A DNA stretch of 64,000 bases from Candidatus Endomicrobiellum meruensis (GCA_031282625.1 JAITDI010000017.1:1-64000); one strand, 5' to 3'; positions 50,672 to 60,865 are shown, counted from the first letter of the stretch. Translations and numbers: made by a program. The notes: a model not told the origin generated them from the letters alone.

Positions 50672-52126
50672 ATGAACAGCAAAAATCAGGAAATAGGTTT
50701 AAAAAAAGAAGTATTAGAAAAAATAATAAAAGCGTTCTTCTCAGATAATTTTGAAGAGACTACTCGTCGTATCCCTTTGAGCATGCGTCCTAAGGGATAC
50801 GAGGTTCTTTATAGGTGCTGTATTTATAAAGAAAGGGCAATTTTAAGAGATAGAGTTATAGCAGGGCTTGGATTCTCTATTGAAGATGACGATGAAGCAA
50901 TTGATTTGTCTAAATATGCAAAAAAAGCACTTGAACGCGAACATCTTGACGACAAGCCCCTTACTCTTATTGAAACGGCGTGCCAAGGTTGTGTTCCTAA
51001 CAGAATTTATGTTACGGACGTATGCCAAGGATGCGTGGCAAGGCCATGTGAAGCTACATGCAAATTTGGTGCTGTAAGCATTGTAAATGGCAGGTCTAAG
51101 ATAGATCCCGCTAAATGTAAAAACTGTAAAATGTGCATACCAGCGTGTCCCTATAACGCTATAGTGAAAATAGCGGTTCCTTGCGAGGACTCTTGTCCTG
51201 TAGATGCTATCAAAAAGAACGAAAATGGCACAGCTAAAATAGATTACAATGTTTGTATATCCTGCGGTAAATGCATGATGGCATGTCCTTTTGGAGCCGT
51301 TAACGAGAAAAGTCAAATAGTTGATGTTTTGAAAAATATTAAGATTGACAGGAAAGTTGTCGCTATGGTTGCGCCGTCTATTGTAGGTCAGTTTCAAGGT
51401 TCAGTGTATCAGTTAAAAGCGGCTTTGAAAAAGGCAGGCTTTTACGATGCATACGAAGTTGCCGAAGGAGCCGATATTACTACTAGAAACGAAGCTCTTG
51501 AATTTGTGGAACGCATGGAATCTGGCGAATCTTTTATGACGACCTCATGCTGCACTGGTTATAATCAGTTTATAAAAAAGCATCTGCCCGAAGTAAAAGA
51601 GTTTGTGTCAACTACAAAAACGCCTATGTATTATATAGCTCAAAAAGTTAAAGCTGAACACCCAGAATACGTTACTGTTTTTATAAGTCCTTGCGTTGCA
51701 AAAAAAAGCGAAGCCTGTGATAATGAAAATGTTAATTACGTTATAAATTATGAAGAACTTGCAGCTTTGTTTTCAGCTAAAGGTATTAAAGTTCAAGATT
51801 GCGTTGAAGAGAAATTTGAGATTGAAAGCTCAAAGCAGGGACGAAATTTCGGAGTTACAGGCGGAGTTGCAGGAGCTGTGGCAAAACTTTTAGAAGATAA
51901 AAAAGATTTTGCAAAACCTTACGTTATTAATGGCTTAAATAAAGAAACAATAAAGCATTTAAAGAAGATGGTTAAAGATAAAAAATGTCTTGAAGGCAAT
52001 TTAGTGGAAGTAATGGGCTGCGAAGGCGGTTGTATAGGTGGAAATGCCACTATTTGTGCCCCTAGAATAGTTCAAAAAGCTATAAAGACATTGTACGATC
52101 AAAGCAAAGATATAGAAAAAAAGTAA
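50672..52126 (+). CDS. [FeFe] hydrogenase catalytic subunit (monomeric, group B-like)
   Basis: Multiple 4Fe-4S motifs; H-cluster motifs TSCCTGY, FISPCVAKKSEA, EVMGCEGGCIGG. Confidence 0.92.
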   Translation: MNSKNQEIGLKKEVLEKIIKAFFSDNFEETTRRIPLSMRPKGYEVLYRCCIYKERAILRDRVIAGLGFSIEDDDEAIDLSKYAKKALEREHLDDKPLTLIETACQGCVPNRIYVTDVCQGCVARPCEATCKFGAVSIVNGRSKIDPAKCKNCKMCIPACPYNAIVKIAVPCEDSCPVDAIKKNENGTAKIDYNVCISCGKCMMACPFGAVNEKSQIVDVLKNIKIDRKVVAMVAPSIVGQFQGSVYQLKAALKKAGFYDAYEVAEGADITTRNEALEFVERMESGESFMTTSCCTGYNQFIKKHLPEVKEFVSTTKTPMYYIAQKVKAEHPEYVTVFISPCVAKKSEACDNENVNYVINYEELAALFSAKGIKVQDCVEEKFEIESSKQGRNFGVTGGVAGAVAKLLEDKKDFAKPYVINGLNKETIKHLKKMVKDKKCLEGNLVEVMGCEGGCIGGNATICAPRIVQKAIKTLYDQSKDIEKK

Positions 52127-52138
52127 TTTCTATTTTAT

Positions 52139-52169
52139 AAAGCCACGCAGAAAACTGCGTGGCTTTTTT
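52139..52169 (+). terminator. Intrinsic terminator after hydrogenase
   Basis: AAAGCCACGCAG - AAAA - CTGCGTGGCTTT followed by TTT. Confidence 0.92.
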
Positions 52170-52242
52170 CTGTAAATTCTGAGTTTCATCAAATAGCAAA
52201 AAGTCAGGATATTGTATAGTTGATAAAATAAAAGGTGAACAT

Positions 52243-53223
52243 ATGTCTAAAATTTTACTTACAGGGGCGAACGGATTTGTTGGAAGCCATATTGCCGAGG
52301 CATTAATAGAAGCTAATCATAAAGTTACATGTACTATAAGGCAAACGTCAAATTTAAAGTGGATTGAAGATCTCCCTCTTGAATACAAATACGGCGATTT
52401 AGGCAATAAAAAATTCTTACAAGAAATTGTAGAAGATGTAGATGTTGTTATACATTGCGCAGGAGTTGTCCGCGCTATGACTAAAGAAGATTATTTTAAA
52501 GAGAATATAGAAAATACAAAAAGTCTTTGCGAAGCGATTTTAAGAAATAATTCTAATTTAAAAAAGTTTGTTTTTATTTCTTCGCAAGCTGCAATGGGAG
52601 CATCACCTATAGGAATTATCAGGAAAGTTACAGATGTTCCAGAACCTGTTTCTGACTATGGTTTAAGCAAAATAGAAACAGAGAAAGCCGTAAGAGAAGT
52701 GCTTTATGGAAAAGTTCCATACACTATTTTTCGTCCTGCAAGTATTTATGGTCCTAGAGACAACGATATATTTATATTTTTTAATCTAATACATAAGCAT
52801 TTAAGACCTGTAACTACTAAGAAAAGATTTTTACAGTTAGTTTATGTTAAAGATGTTGCAAAGTCTGTATTGTTATGTCTTGAAAATAGAAAAAGTGACA
52901 ATAATACTTATTATCTTGCAAATTCTTCCACTTATACTTGGGCAGAGATTGGAAAAATTATTTCATATTCAGTTGGCGTTAAGTCTTTTCCATTATTGAC
53001 TCCCGACTTCGCTTTTAAAACGGCGGGATTTATTATGGAAGTTATTTCAAGATTAACAGGAAAGCCAGCAGTGTTAAACAAACAGAAAATTACAGAGATG
53101 CTTCAAGATTCTTGGGTTGCCGATACTTTTCCCGTTGAAACCGACTTAAACATCAAATTTAGCAACCTTGAAGTTGCATCTCAAATTACGTATAATTGGT
53201 ATTTGGAAAATGGTTGGTTTTAA
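52243..53223 (+). CDS. NAD-dependent epimerase/dehydratase (extended SDR; CerR-like candidate)
   Basis: LLTGANGFVGSHIAEAL, YGLSKIETEKAV, FRPASIYGPRD. Confidence 0.85.
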   Translation: MSKILLTGANGFVGSHIAEALIEANHKVTCTIRQTSNLKWIEDLPLEYKYGDLGNKKFLQEIVEDVDVVIHCAGVVRAMTKEDYFKENIENTKSLCEAILRNNSNLKKFVFISSQAAMGASPIGIIRKVTDVPEPVSDYGLSKIETEKAVREVLYGKVPYTIFRPASIYGPRDNDIFIFFNLIHKHLRPVTTKKRFLQLVYVKDVAKSVLLCLENRKSDNNTYYLANSSTYTWAEIGKIISYSVGVKSFPLLTPDFAFKTAGFIMEVISRLTGKPAVLNKQKITEMLQDSWVADTFPVETDLNIKFSNLEVASQITYNWYLENGWF

Positions 53224-53252
53224 ATATAAAAATGTAAGTAAGGAGTTCCGTG

Positions 53253-54440
53253 ATGAGCGCAGACGTTTTTGAGAAATGTTTTGGATTCCATGCTGTTGAT
53301 GATTTGAAACAAACTGGTTTTTATCCTTATTTTCATAGAGTTGAGTCCGAGCAAGGACCTGAAATTATAGTTGACGGCAGTAAAAAAATAGTCGTTTGTT
53401 CAAATAATTATCTTGGACTTGCAAATCATCCTAAAGTTATAGAATCTTCAATTCTTGCTGCAAAGAACTACGGAACATCTTGCACTGGATCAAGATTTCT
53501 CAATGGAACAAATGATCTGCATGAGAAAGTTGAAAGAAAATTCGCCAAATTCGTTGGTAAAGAAGACGCTATTCTTTTTACTACAGGACATCATTCAAAT
53601 TTAGGCGCAATTTCATGCCTTGTAGGCAAAAGCGAGGTTGTAGTTACGGACAGATTAGACCACGCTTCTATCATAGACGGTTGCCGTTTGTCTTTTGGAG
53701 AAATGGTAAGATTTAGACACAATGATATGAAAGACTTAAAAAGACAACTTGCTAGATACAAAGGCAAAGGCATATTGATTGTTGTTGACGGCGTCTTTAG
53801 TATGGAAGGCGATATTACAAACTTACCTGAAATTTCTAAACTTGCAAAAAAATACGGAGCTAGGCTTTTTGTTGATGAAGCCCACTCTTTAGGAGTTTTG
53901 GGCGAAAAAGGCACTGGAACCGGAGAATATTTTAACATGCAGGACGACGTTGACGTTGTTATGGCGACAGCTTCCAAATCTTTGGCTTCAATTGGCGGAT
54001 TCATAGCAAGCAATTCAAAGGTTATAAATTACATTAAACATAATGCAAGAAGCATGATTTTTACTGCAAGCCTTCCTCCGGCGTGTGTGGGAGCTATTGA
54101 TGCGGCGTTAGACTTGATTGTTGCTGAGCCTGAGAGAAGAGCGAAATTGATGCAGATGGCAAGTAAAATGAAAAAAGAATTTAAGGCTATGGGTTATAAT
54201 GTTAATAATTCTCAATCGCCAATTATACCTTTAACTGTTGGGAACGACTTGGTTGCTTTCAAAATGTGGCGAATGCTCTTTGATGAAGGCATATTTGCTT
54301 CTCCAGTTGTAACTCCTGCGGTTCCCGAAGGGCAATCAATAATAAGAACAAGCTATATGTCAACGCATACTGATAACCACTTGGATTTTATATTAGATAA
54401 ATTTAAAAAAGTTGGTAAACATCTTGGCGTAATAGCATAG
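53253..54440 (+). CDS. Alpha-oxoamine synthase family aminotransferase (serine palmitoyltransferase-like)
   Basis: GFYPYFHRVES, NNYLGLANHPKV, GSRFLNGTNDLHEKVE, DEAHSLGVLGEKGTG, TASKSLASIGGF; start ATG 53253 after AAGGAG. Confidence 0.85.
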   Translation: MSADVFEKCFGFHAVDDLKQTGFYPYFHRVESEQGPEIIVDGSKKIVVCSNNYLGLANHPKVIESSILAAKNYGTSCTGSRFLNGTNDLHEKVERKFAKFVGKEDAILFTTGHHSNLGAISCLVGKSEVVVTDRLDHASIIDGCRLSFGEMVRFRHNDMKDLKRQLARYKGKGILIVVDGVFSMEGDITNLPEISKLAKKYGARLFVDEAHSLGVLGEKGTGTGEYFNMQDDVDVVMATASKSLASIGGFIASNSKVINYIKHNARSMIFTASLPPACVGAIDAALDLIVAEPERRAKLMQMASKMKKEFKAMGYNVNNSQSPIIPLTVGNDLVAFKMWRMLFDEGIFASPVVTPAVPEGQSIIRTSYMSTHTDNHLDFILDKFKKVGKHLGVIA

Positions 54441-54460
54441 TTTTTTTAGGAAATATATAA

Positions 54461-55573
54461 ATGATAATAGTGAAAGCTGGCAACAAAGATCAAATAAAGC
54501 AGTTTATTAAATTTCCTTGGAAAATTTATTCAAAAAGTAGTAAGTGGGTTCCTCCATTAATTTGCGATGTGAAAAGGGTTATTTCTGAAAATAAAAATCC
54601 TTTTTGGCTGCATGCGGGAAAGCAATTATTTTTGGCTTATGACGGCAACAATAATGTTATAGGTAGAATTGCGGCGATAATAGATTATAATTATATATCT
54701 TTTCAAGACGATAAATGCGGTTTCTTCGGTTTTTTTGAATGTATTAACGACGTTCAGACTGCCAAGTCTCTTTTTTGTTCGGCTCAAGAATGGTTAAATG
54801 AACAAGGTATCAAAAAAATGATCGGTCCTATGAATCCCTCTACAAATGACGAATGTGGTTTTTTGTTAGAAGGTTTTGATATTCCTCCAAGCTTTATGAT
54901 GCCTTATAGTCCTAAGTATTACTTGAACCTTGCCGAACAGTCTGGTCTTAAAAAAGTAAAAGAATTGTACGCTTACAATATGGACGTTTCTGCGGATTCT
55001 AGAATTAAAAGGCTTGAACGTGTTGTTGAAATGGCTAGAAAAAAGCTTACAGGTTTAAAAATTAGGACTGTTCGGAAAGATTCTTACGAAGAAGATTTAA
55101 AAGCTGTTATCTCAATATACAACAGGGCTTGGGAGAAGAATTGGGGATTTGTTCCTTGGAGCGATGAAGAATTTGCTTCTATAGCTTCAAAGTTGAAAAT
55201 GATTATAGATCCCGATATGATAATAATTGCAAGCATAGGGGAAGAGCCTGTCGGAATGCTTATTTCTTTGCCTGATTATAATCAAGTATTGAAGAAGCTT
55301 AACGGAAAGCTTTTTCCTTTTGGAATTTTTAAATTTTTACATTATAGAAGAAAAATTGATGCCTTGAGGCTTATGGTTATGGGAGTTGTAAAAGAGTACA
55401 GACACAAAGGCATAGAAGCAATTATGTATGAAAAAGGTTTAAAAAACGCATTGAGAATAGGATACAAACATTGCGAACTTTCGTGGGTTCTTGACGACAA
55501 CATAATGACGCAGCGCACGGCAGAAATGATGAGCGGCAGAATTTATAAGAAGTACGCTCTGTATGGCAGTTAG
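54461..55573 (+). CDS. GNAT-superfamily acyltransferase (bacterial ceramide synthase-like candidate)
   Basis: FIKFPWKIYSKSSKWVPPL, GRIAAIIDYNY, GFFGFFECINDVQTAKSLF, GPMNPSTNDECGFLLEGFDIPPSFMMPYSPKYY. Confidence 0.75.
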   Translation: MIIVKAGNKDQIKQFIKFPWKIYSKSSKWVPPLICDVKRVISENKNPFWLHAGKQLFLAYDGNNNVIGRIAAIIDYNYISFQDDKCGFFGFFECINDVQTAKSLFCSAQEWLNEQGIKKMIGPMNPSTNDECGFLLEGFDIPPSFMMPYSPKYYLNLAEQSGLKKVKELYAYNMDVSADSRIKRLERVVEMARKKLTGLKIRTVRKDSYEEDLKAVISIYNRAWEKNWGFVPWSDEEFASIASKLKMIIDPDMIIIASIGEEPVGMLISLPDYNQVLKKLNGKLFPFGIFKFLHYRRKIDALRLMVMGVVKEYRHKGIEAIMYEKGLKNALRIGYKHCELSWVLDDNIMTQRTAEMMSGRIYKKYALYGS

Positions 55574-55656
55574 CAGGCTAGTTTTGCTTTTTTCCGAAGA
55601 TAAGACAAGATATTCGCAATAAGGTCTGAAATTTTGTAAAGTCGGAGGAACAGTAA

Positions 55657-56019
55657 ATGGTTATAAGAAAAAAAGCAGCTGAAAAGAAAAGCGTTAAGAA
55701 AAAAATTATTAAATCTGTGTCTAAAAAAAATTCTGTAGATGAAGTCCTATCAAGTTCATACATAGTTATAGATTACCCAAACGAAGCGGAAATAATTAAC
55801 GGGTTGCACTATGCATTGCGTATAGGAGCGTCTAATGACGGATACGTTGAAATTTCATTTAATGACGGCGAATGGCTTCCATGCAGATTCGGTAGCGGAT
55901 ATTGGTGGTTTGATTGGACGGATTTCGCACAGGGACACCATTCCTTGTCAGCAAGACTTGTAAACCATCACGGAAAGATTATAGCAGAGTCTAACAAGAG
56001 GAAATGTAAAGTATGCTAA
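55657..56019 (+). CDS. Hypothetical protein, Ig/carbohydrate-binding-like beta domain
   Basis: 120 aa, Lys-rich N-terminus, then EISFNDGEWLPCRFGSGYWWFDWTDFAQGHHSLSARLV. Confidence 0.6.
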   Translation: MVIRKKAAEKKSVKKKIIKSVSKKNSVDEVLSSSYIVIDYPNEAEIINGLHYALRIGASNDGYVEISFNDGEWLPCRFGSGYWWFDWTDFAQGHHSLSARLVNHHGKIIAESNKRKCKVC

Positions 56020-56234
56020 AGGAAAGAAATATTTTTTTTGAAAGTTTAGGAAAAGCATGTTTGTTTTTTGCAGTATTATGCTCAGCATTTGTTTTCGCAA
56101 GAACTTTTTTGCAAAACGATGATAAAACTTCAAAGAATTACGTAAAAAGATTAAGAAAATCTTATGAAGGACTCTCCCCTGAAGATTATTGTGAAAACGG
56201 AAGCACAAAAATTAAAACTCACAGGGAATTTTAA
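56013..56234 (+). CDS. Small membrane-anchored hypothetical protein
   Basis: 73 aa, one TM (ACLFFAVLCSAFVFAR); ATG overlaps upstream stop; stop overlaps smc start. Confidence 0.55.
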   Translation: MLKERNIFFESLGKACLFFAVLCSAFVFARTFLQNDDKTSKNYVKRLRKSYEGLSPEDYCENGSTKIKTHREF

Positions 56235-59200
56235 TGTATTTAAAGAAAGTAGAAGTTTGCGGTTTCAAGTCATTTGCCGATAAAACAGTATTGAATTTTG
56301 AACAAGGCATTTCTGGAATTATAGGACCTAATGGATGTGGCAAGTCTAATATATCGGATTCTATTCGTTGGTGTCTCGGAGAACAGAGATCCAAATCTAT
56401 GAGAAGTTCCAACATGCAGGAAGTTATATTTGGAGGAACTCAGACTAGAACGACTACGGGAATGGCGGAAGTTTCTCTTACCTTTGACAATTCTCAAAAT
56501 ATTTTGCCTATTGATTATTCTGAAGTTACTATTACGAGAAGATTATTTAGGAGTGGTGAGAGCGAATATTTTATCAATAAGACTCAGTGTAGACTTAAAG
56601 ATATAAGGGACATGTTTTTGGACACAGGTATAGGTTCCGACGGATATTCTATAATTGAGCAGGGTAAGGTGGACTTTTTAACTACTGCAAAACCTGAAGA
56701 TAGAAGAGAATTATTTGAAGAAGCAGCAGGAATTTCCAAATATAAAGTAAGAAGAGAAGAAACGCTAAGAAGGCTTGAGAAAATAGATGCGGATATGTCA
56801 CGCTTGTCAGATGCTTTGGCTATACACAAGCAGCAGATAACCGCATTAGACATAGCTGCTAAAAAAGCAAAGCAATATAAGAAGTATCAAGAAGAGCTTG
56901 CAAATTATGAAATGGCTTCTTTAGTCCAGCATATATCTTACAGCAATAATGAAATAGCAAAAATAAAAACAGAGCTTGACCCTAAAATAAAAGAATTTGA
57001 ATCTACAAATACTTCAATGTCTCAGCTTGACACTGAAATACAGGAAATTCGTTTGTCTTTAGATGAAAAGAACGAGTCGTATGTAAGCGTAAACAAGGAT
57101 TTAAGTGAAATAAAAATGCAGATAGGTGTGGTAGATCAAATAATTCAACATGCCATGCAAAGAGAAGGCGAAATAAAGTCTGAAAAAGAAAGTCTTGAGC
57201 AAGAGTTAGTTGTAAATAGAGAAAAAGTTATACAGATGGAAGAACAGCTCAAAACTTTAAATTCAGACGACGGAACTTTATCTGACGATTTAGTTAAATA
57301 TGAAGCTGACTACAGAGAAAAAGAGCGGCAATATAATTTAATAAAAAGCAGATTATCTGAATTAGAGGTGAGAGAAAATGAAATAAGAGAAAAACTCTCA
57401 CGGTTTGAGTCTGAAAAAGAGCAGCAGCATAATTTAAAATCCGAACTTTCTGAAAGTAGAATACATCTTGGCGCAGAAGTAGATTCTTTACAAAGAATAA
57501 TTTCAAGGCTTGAAAACGACGTTGAGCCTACTCGTCAAGAAATAGTTACCATAGAAATTGAGCTTGAGTCGGCAAACGCGTCAATTGATTCTTTTGAAAC
57601 AAAAAGAGAAGAGATAAATAAAATTATTTTAGAGAATGAAGAGAAACGTAAATCGTTAGAAAATATTCTTCTGAAGTACAAAGAATCTTTGGCGTCAAAT
57701 GAGTCTCGCGTATCTACGCTTAAGGAATTTGACCAGCAAGATCCCGTGAGGTCATCAATAAGAGCTGTTCTAAGTTTGGGCAATTTAGCAAGAGGACCTG
57801 TAAGCAGCATTATTGACGCTGATGAAGATAAGCAGGAATTGGTGGCTTCTGCTCTTGGCGAAAGGTTAAATTATTTGGTTTGCGATACAACTGAAAAAGC
57901 AGATCAGGCTATTAAATTTTTGGAAGAAAATGGTTTAAGCCGTCTTTCATTTATTGTTGCCGATAAAATTTCAGATTCAGTCCAAAATTCTGCAATAGGT
58001 TTGCCTCAGGGCTATACCGAGCTTATAAAATTTTTAAGATATAATTCTTTTGATGAGAAGATAATTCGCTATGTTTGTTCTGGTGCTTTAGTTTCTGGAA
58101 ATAAGATTTATGGAAACGTTGTTGTTTCAGGCGGAGGAAAAATATCTTTTGAAAAACCTGTATTAATTGAGGAGCAAATAAAAAATCTTCAAAATAAATC
58201 GGAAGAATTAAAGCTGAATATTTCTACTGTGCAATCTGAAATTGAACGGATATCTGAAAATCAAATCAATTTGCGACTAGAAAAAGAAAGACTAGGTTTT
58301 GACGCTATTAAAGCGAAGACTCAAATAGAAGGTAAACGCAGCCAAATAGAAGAAAAGAAAAACGATATAAAAAGCATCACTGAAGAAATAAATAAGCACA
58401 AAGAAGAAATAAGCTCAAAAACAACGGAATTGAACTCCTTTAACGAAAAAATATCTGTTTTTGAAATAAAACTTTCTGAATATGAAGACGAAGAAAATAG
58501 GCTTTACGAAGAGTTGAAAATTATAGAAAACGATACGTTTGCAGCTAAAAAAGAAGAGGATACCTCAGCTCCGCTGATGATGGAAGCAAGGAGTGTTTGG
58601 GATAAAAAAGCCGCGGAATTTGAAAATAAGCGTCAAGGGCAGCAATATTTGTTGGACAATATTGCAAATATAAAAAAACAGATAGAATACGCTAAAAGCA
58701 AGATTGTTGAAAGCGATGAGAAACTTTCCGAACTTCTTACTTCTCAAGAAACTGAGACAGTTAAAATTCAGCAATTATATGAAAGTCAAGCTCAAAAAGA
58801 AGCTGAAATACAGCATTCTTTAATCGACAGAGAGAGTCTGCAAGATATATTAGATTCAAAGACTAATGAATGGCACGATTTGCGTGGTAAGGTTGATGAG
58901 TTAAATAACGAAGTCAACGCGATGCAGGTAGATTTAAAAAATTTTGAATATCAAAAAAATGACTTGAAGAAGAGGCTTGCTGAAACATATAGCAAGACCT
59001 ATGAAGAAATCAAAAACGATTTTGACGGCATAGAAGTAAATAATGAAGAAATTACAAAAATAAAGAGAAAGATGGAATCTCTCGGATCTGTTAATCTTGC
59101 CGCTCAGGAAGAATACGATGTTTTGGAACAGAGGTATAACTTCCTTTTGGCTCAACAGCAAGATTTGTTAAAAGCAAAAGATGATTTGTTTGAAGTTATA

Positions 59201-59710
59201 AAGAAAATAAATCAATCAACGATAGAGAATTTTAAAAAGACTTTTGATATTGTAAGAGATAATTTTAAAACCCTTTACAGAAAGTTATTTGGTGGCGGCG
59301 AAGCGGATTTAATGCTTAGTGACGAAAACAATTTGCTTGAAAGTGGTGTGGATATTTACGCTCAGCCTCCGGGGAAAAAATTGCAGAATATTTCTCTTTG
59401 CTCTGGAGGAGAAAAAGCTTTAACGGCTGTAGCTCTGTTATTTGCATTTTTTATGGTTAAGCCGTCTCCATTTTGTATTTTAGATGAGGTAGATGCTCCT
59501 TTAGATGATGCAAATGTGGGTAGATATAATTCTATGATTAGAGAATTTTCGTCAAAGACGCAGTTTTTGGTTGTAACGCATAACAAGCGCACAATGGAAA
59601 TGGCGGACGTTCTTTATGGTGTGACAATGGAAGAGTACGGTATTTCAAAAATAATCTCAGTAAAGATGAACAAGCAAGACAAAGTTGACTCTACAATTCA
59701 AGAAGCATAA
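56234..59710 (+). CDS. smc: Chromosome segregation protein SMC
   Basis: GIIGPNGCGKSNISDSIRW Walker A, long coiled coils, LCSGGEKALTAVALLFA signature, FCILDEVDAPLDDANV Walker B. Confidence 0.97.
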   Translation: MYLKKVEVCGFKSFADKTVLNFEQGISGIIGPNGCGKSNISDSIRWCLGEQRSKSMRSSNMQEVIFGGTQTRTTTGMAEVSLTFDNSQNILPIDYSEVTITRRLFRSGESEYFINKTQCRLKDIRDMFLDTGIGSDGYSIIEQGKVDFLTTAKPEDRRELFEEAAGISKYKVRREETLRRLEKIDADMSRLSDALAIHKQQITALDIAAKKAKQYKKYQEELANYEMASLVQHISYSNNEIAKIKTELDPKIKEFESTNTSMSQLDTEIQEIRLSLDEKNESYVSVNKDLSEIKMQIGVVDQIIQHAMQREGEIKSEKESLEQELVVNREKVIQMEEQLKTLNSDDGTLSDDLVKYEADYREKERQYNLIKSRLSELEVRENEIREKLSRFESEKEQQHNLKSELSESRIHLGAEVDSLQRIISRLENDVEPTRQEIVTIEIELESANASIDSFETKREEINKIILENEEKRKSLENILLKYKESLASNESRVSTLKEFDQQDPVRSSIRAVLSLGNLARGPVSSIIDADEDKQELVASALGERLNYLVCDTTEKADQAIKFLEENGLSRLSFIVADKISDSVQNSAIGLPQGYTELIKFLRYNSFDEKIIRYVCSGALVSGNKIYGNVVVSGGGKISFEKPVLIEEQIKNLQNKSEELKLNISTVQSEIERISENQINLRLEKERLGFDAIKAKTQIEGKRSQIEEKKNDIKSITEEINKHKEEISSKTTELNSFNEKISVFEIKLSEYEDEENRLYEELKIIENDTFAAKKEEDTSAPLMMEARSVWDKKAAEFENKRQGQQYLLDNIANIKKQIEYAKSKIVESDEKLSELLTSQETETVKIQQLYESQAQKEAEIQHSLIDRESLQDILDSKTNEWHDLRGKVDELNNEVNAMQVDLKNFEYQKNDLKKRLAETYSKTYEEIKNDFDGIEVNNEEITKIKRKMESLGSVNLAAQEEYDVLEQRYNFLLAQQQDLLKAKDDLFEVIKKINQSTIENFKKTFDIVRDNFKTLYRKLFGGGEADLMLSDENNLLESGVDIYAQPPGKKLQNISLCSGGEKALTAVALLFAFFMVKPSPFCILDEVDAPLDDANVGRYNSMIREFSSKTQFLVVTHNKRTMEMADVLYGVTMEEYGISKIISVKMNKQDKVDSTIQEA

Positions 59711-59729
59711 TAATTGGAAACATGATTTA

Positions 59730-60860
59730 ATGACAAAAATAGGTCTTGTAAAATGCGATGATTACAATAAAACGAATAATGCCGTTAGAGAAGCAGTTGC
59801 TCTTCTTGGTGGCATATCTGCTTTTATAAAGCCCTCTGAGCGTATTCTTATTAAACCAAATCTGTTAAGTCCCAAAGATCCTTTAAAAGCCGTAACTACG
59901 CATCCAGAAATTGTAAGAGTTATAATAAAACTTGTGAAAGAAGCAGGCGCTATTCCTATAGTCGGCGACAGTCCTGGAGGAGCAATCCGAAATATAAAAA
60001 ATGTCTGGGAAGTTACAGGTATGGAGAAAGTCTGTAGGGAAGAGAATATTGGGCTAATAAATTTTGAAGCTGTCGGCTCCAAAGATTTTGACATCGGCGA
60101 TAAGAACATAAAGAAAGTTAATTTCTCAAACGCCGTTTTGGATTGTGATGGTATAATAAATCTTCCGAAGCTTAAAACTCACATGTTGATGGGGTTTTCA
60201 GCAGGCATAAAAAACTTTTACGGAACAGTTCCAGGTCTTATAAAAGTTGAATATCACAAATATGCTTCAAAAAATAAAGATTTTGCTAATTTGCTTACAA
60301 ATATTTATTTGTTTTTTAAAAACAAAGTAAGATTTACCCTTATAGATGCAATTTTGTCAATGGAAGGCAATGGTCCAAGTGCAGGAGAAGTAAGAAAAAC
60401 TGATTTAATTGCAATTTCTCAAGACACAGCGGTTTTAGATGCATATTTGATGAAAGAATTAAATTATGATATATCAAGCAGCGATTTGTTGAAAAATTTA
60501 AATATGACTGCTGATATCATAAACAAAGTGGAAGTTTTGGGGAAATCTCCCAAAGATTTTAACTTTCAAAAGTTTAAATTTCCAAATTTGCGAAAATTGG
60601 ATATTTTTCCAAAACCTATTGTACAAATGCTTGGTAAGCTTTTGTGGATAAAAGTTAGCATAAATAGAAATATTTGCGTTAAATGTTTGCTTTGTACAAA
60701 AGCATGTCCTGTAGGTGCAATACAAAGCAAGGGAAGCGATTATCCTTATATAAACACTAAGAAGTGCATAAGTTGTTTTTGTTGTCATGAGATGTGTCCT
60801 AAAAAAGCTATAGGTTTTAGGAAAAGCTTTCTTGCAAAAATTTTTATTAAGGATAATTAA
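59730..60860 (+). CDS. DUF362 domain protein with C-terminal 2x[4Fe-4S] ferredoxin domain
   Basis: ILIKPNLLSPKDPLKAVTTHPEIVRV, CVKCLLCTKACPVGAI, CISCFCCHEMCPKKAI; likely start ATG 59730. Confidence 0.88.
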   Translation: MTKIGLVKCDDYNKTNNAVREAVALLGGISAFIKPSERILIKPNLLSPKDPLKAVTTHPEIVRVIIKLVKEAGAIPIVGDSPGGAIRNIKNVWEVTGMEKVCREENIGLINFEAVGSKDFDIGDKNIKKVNFSNAVLDCDGIINLPKLKTHMLMGFSAGIKNFYGTVPGLIKVEYHKYASKNKDFANLLTNIYLFFKNKVRFTLIDAILSMEGNGPSAGEVRKTDLIAISQDTAVLDAYLMKELNYDISSSDLLKNLNMTADIINKVEVLGKSPKDFNFQKFKFPNLRKLDIFPKPIVQMLGKLLWIKVSINRNICVKCLLCTKACPVGAIQSKGSDYPYINTKKCISCFCCHEMCPKKAIGFRKSFLAKIFIKDN

Positions 60861-60865
60861 GTAGG

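Noticed and set aside
50843-51397. 184-aa minus strand ORF
   Set aside because: Antisense to the hydrogenase ferredoxin region.
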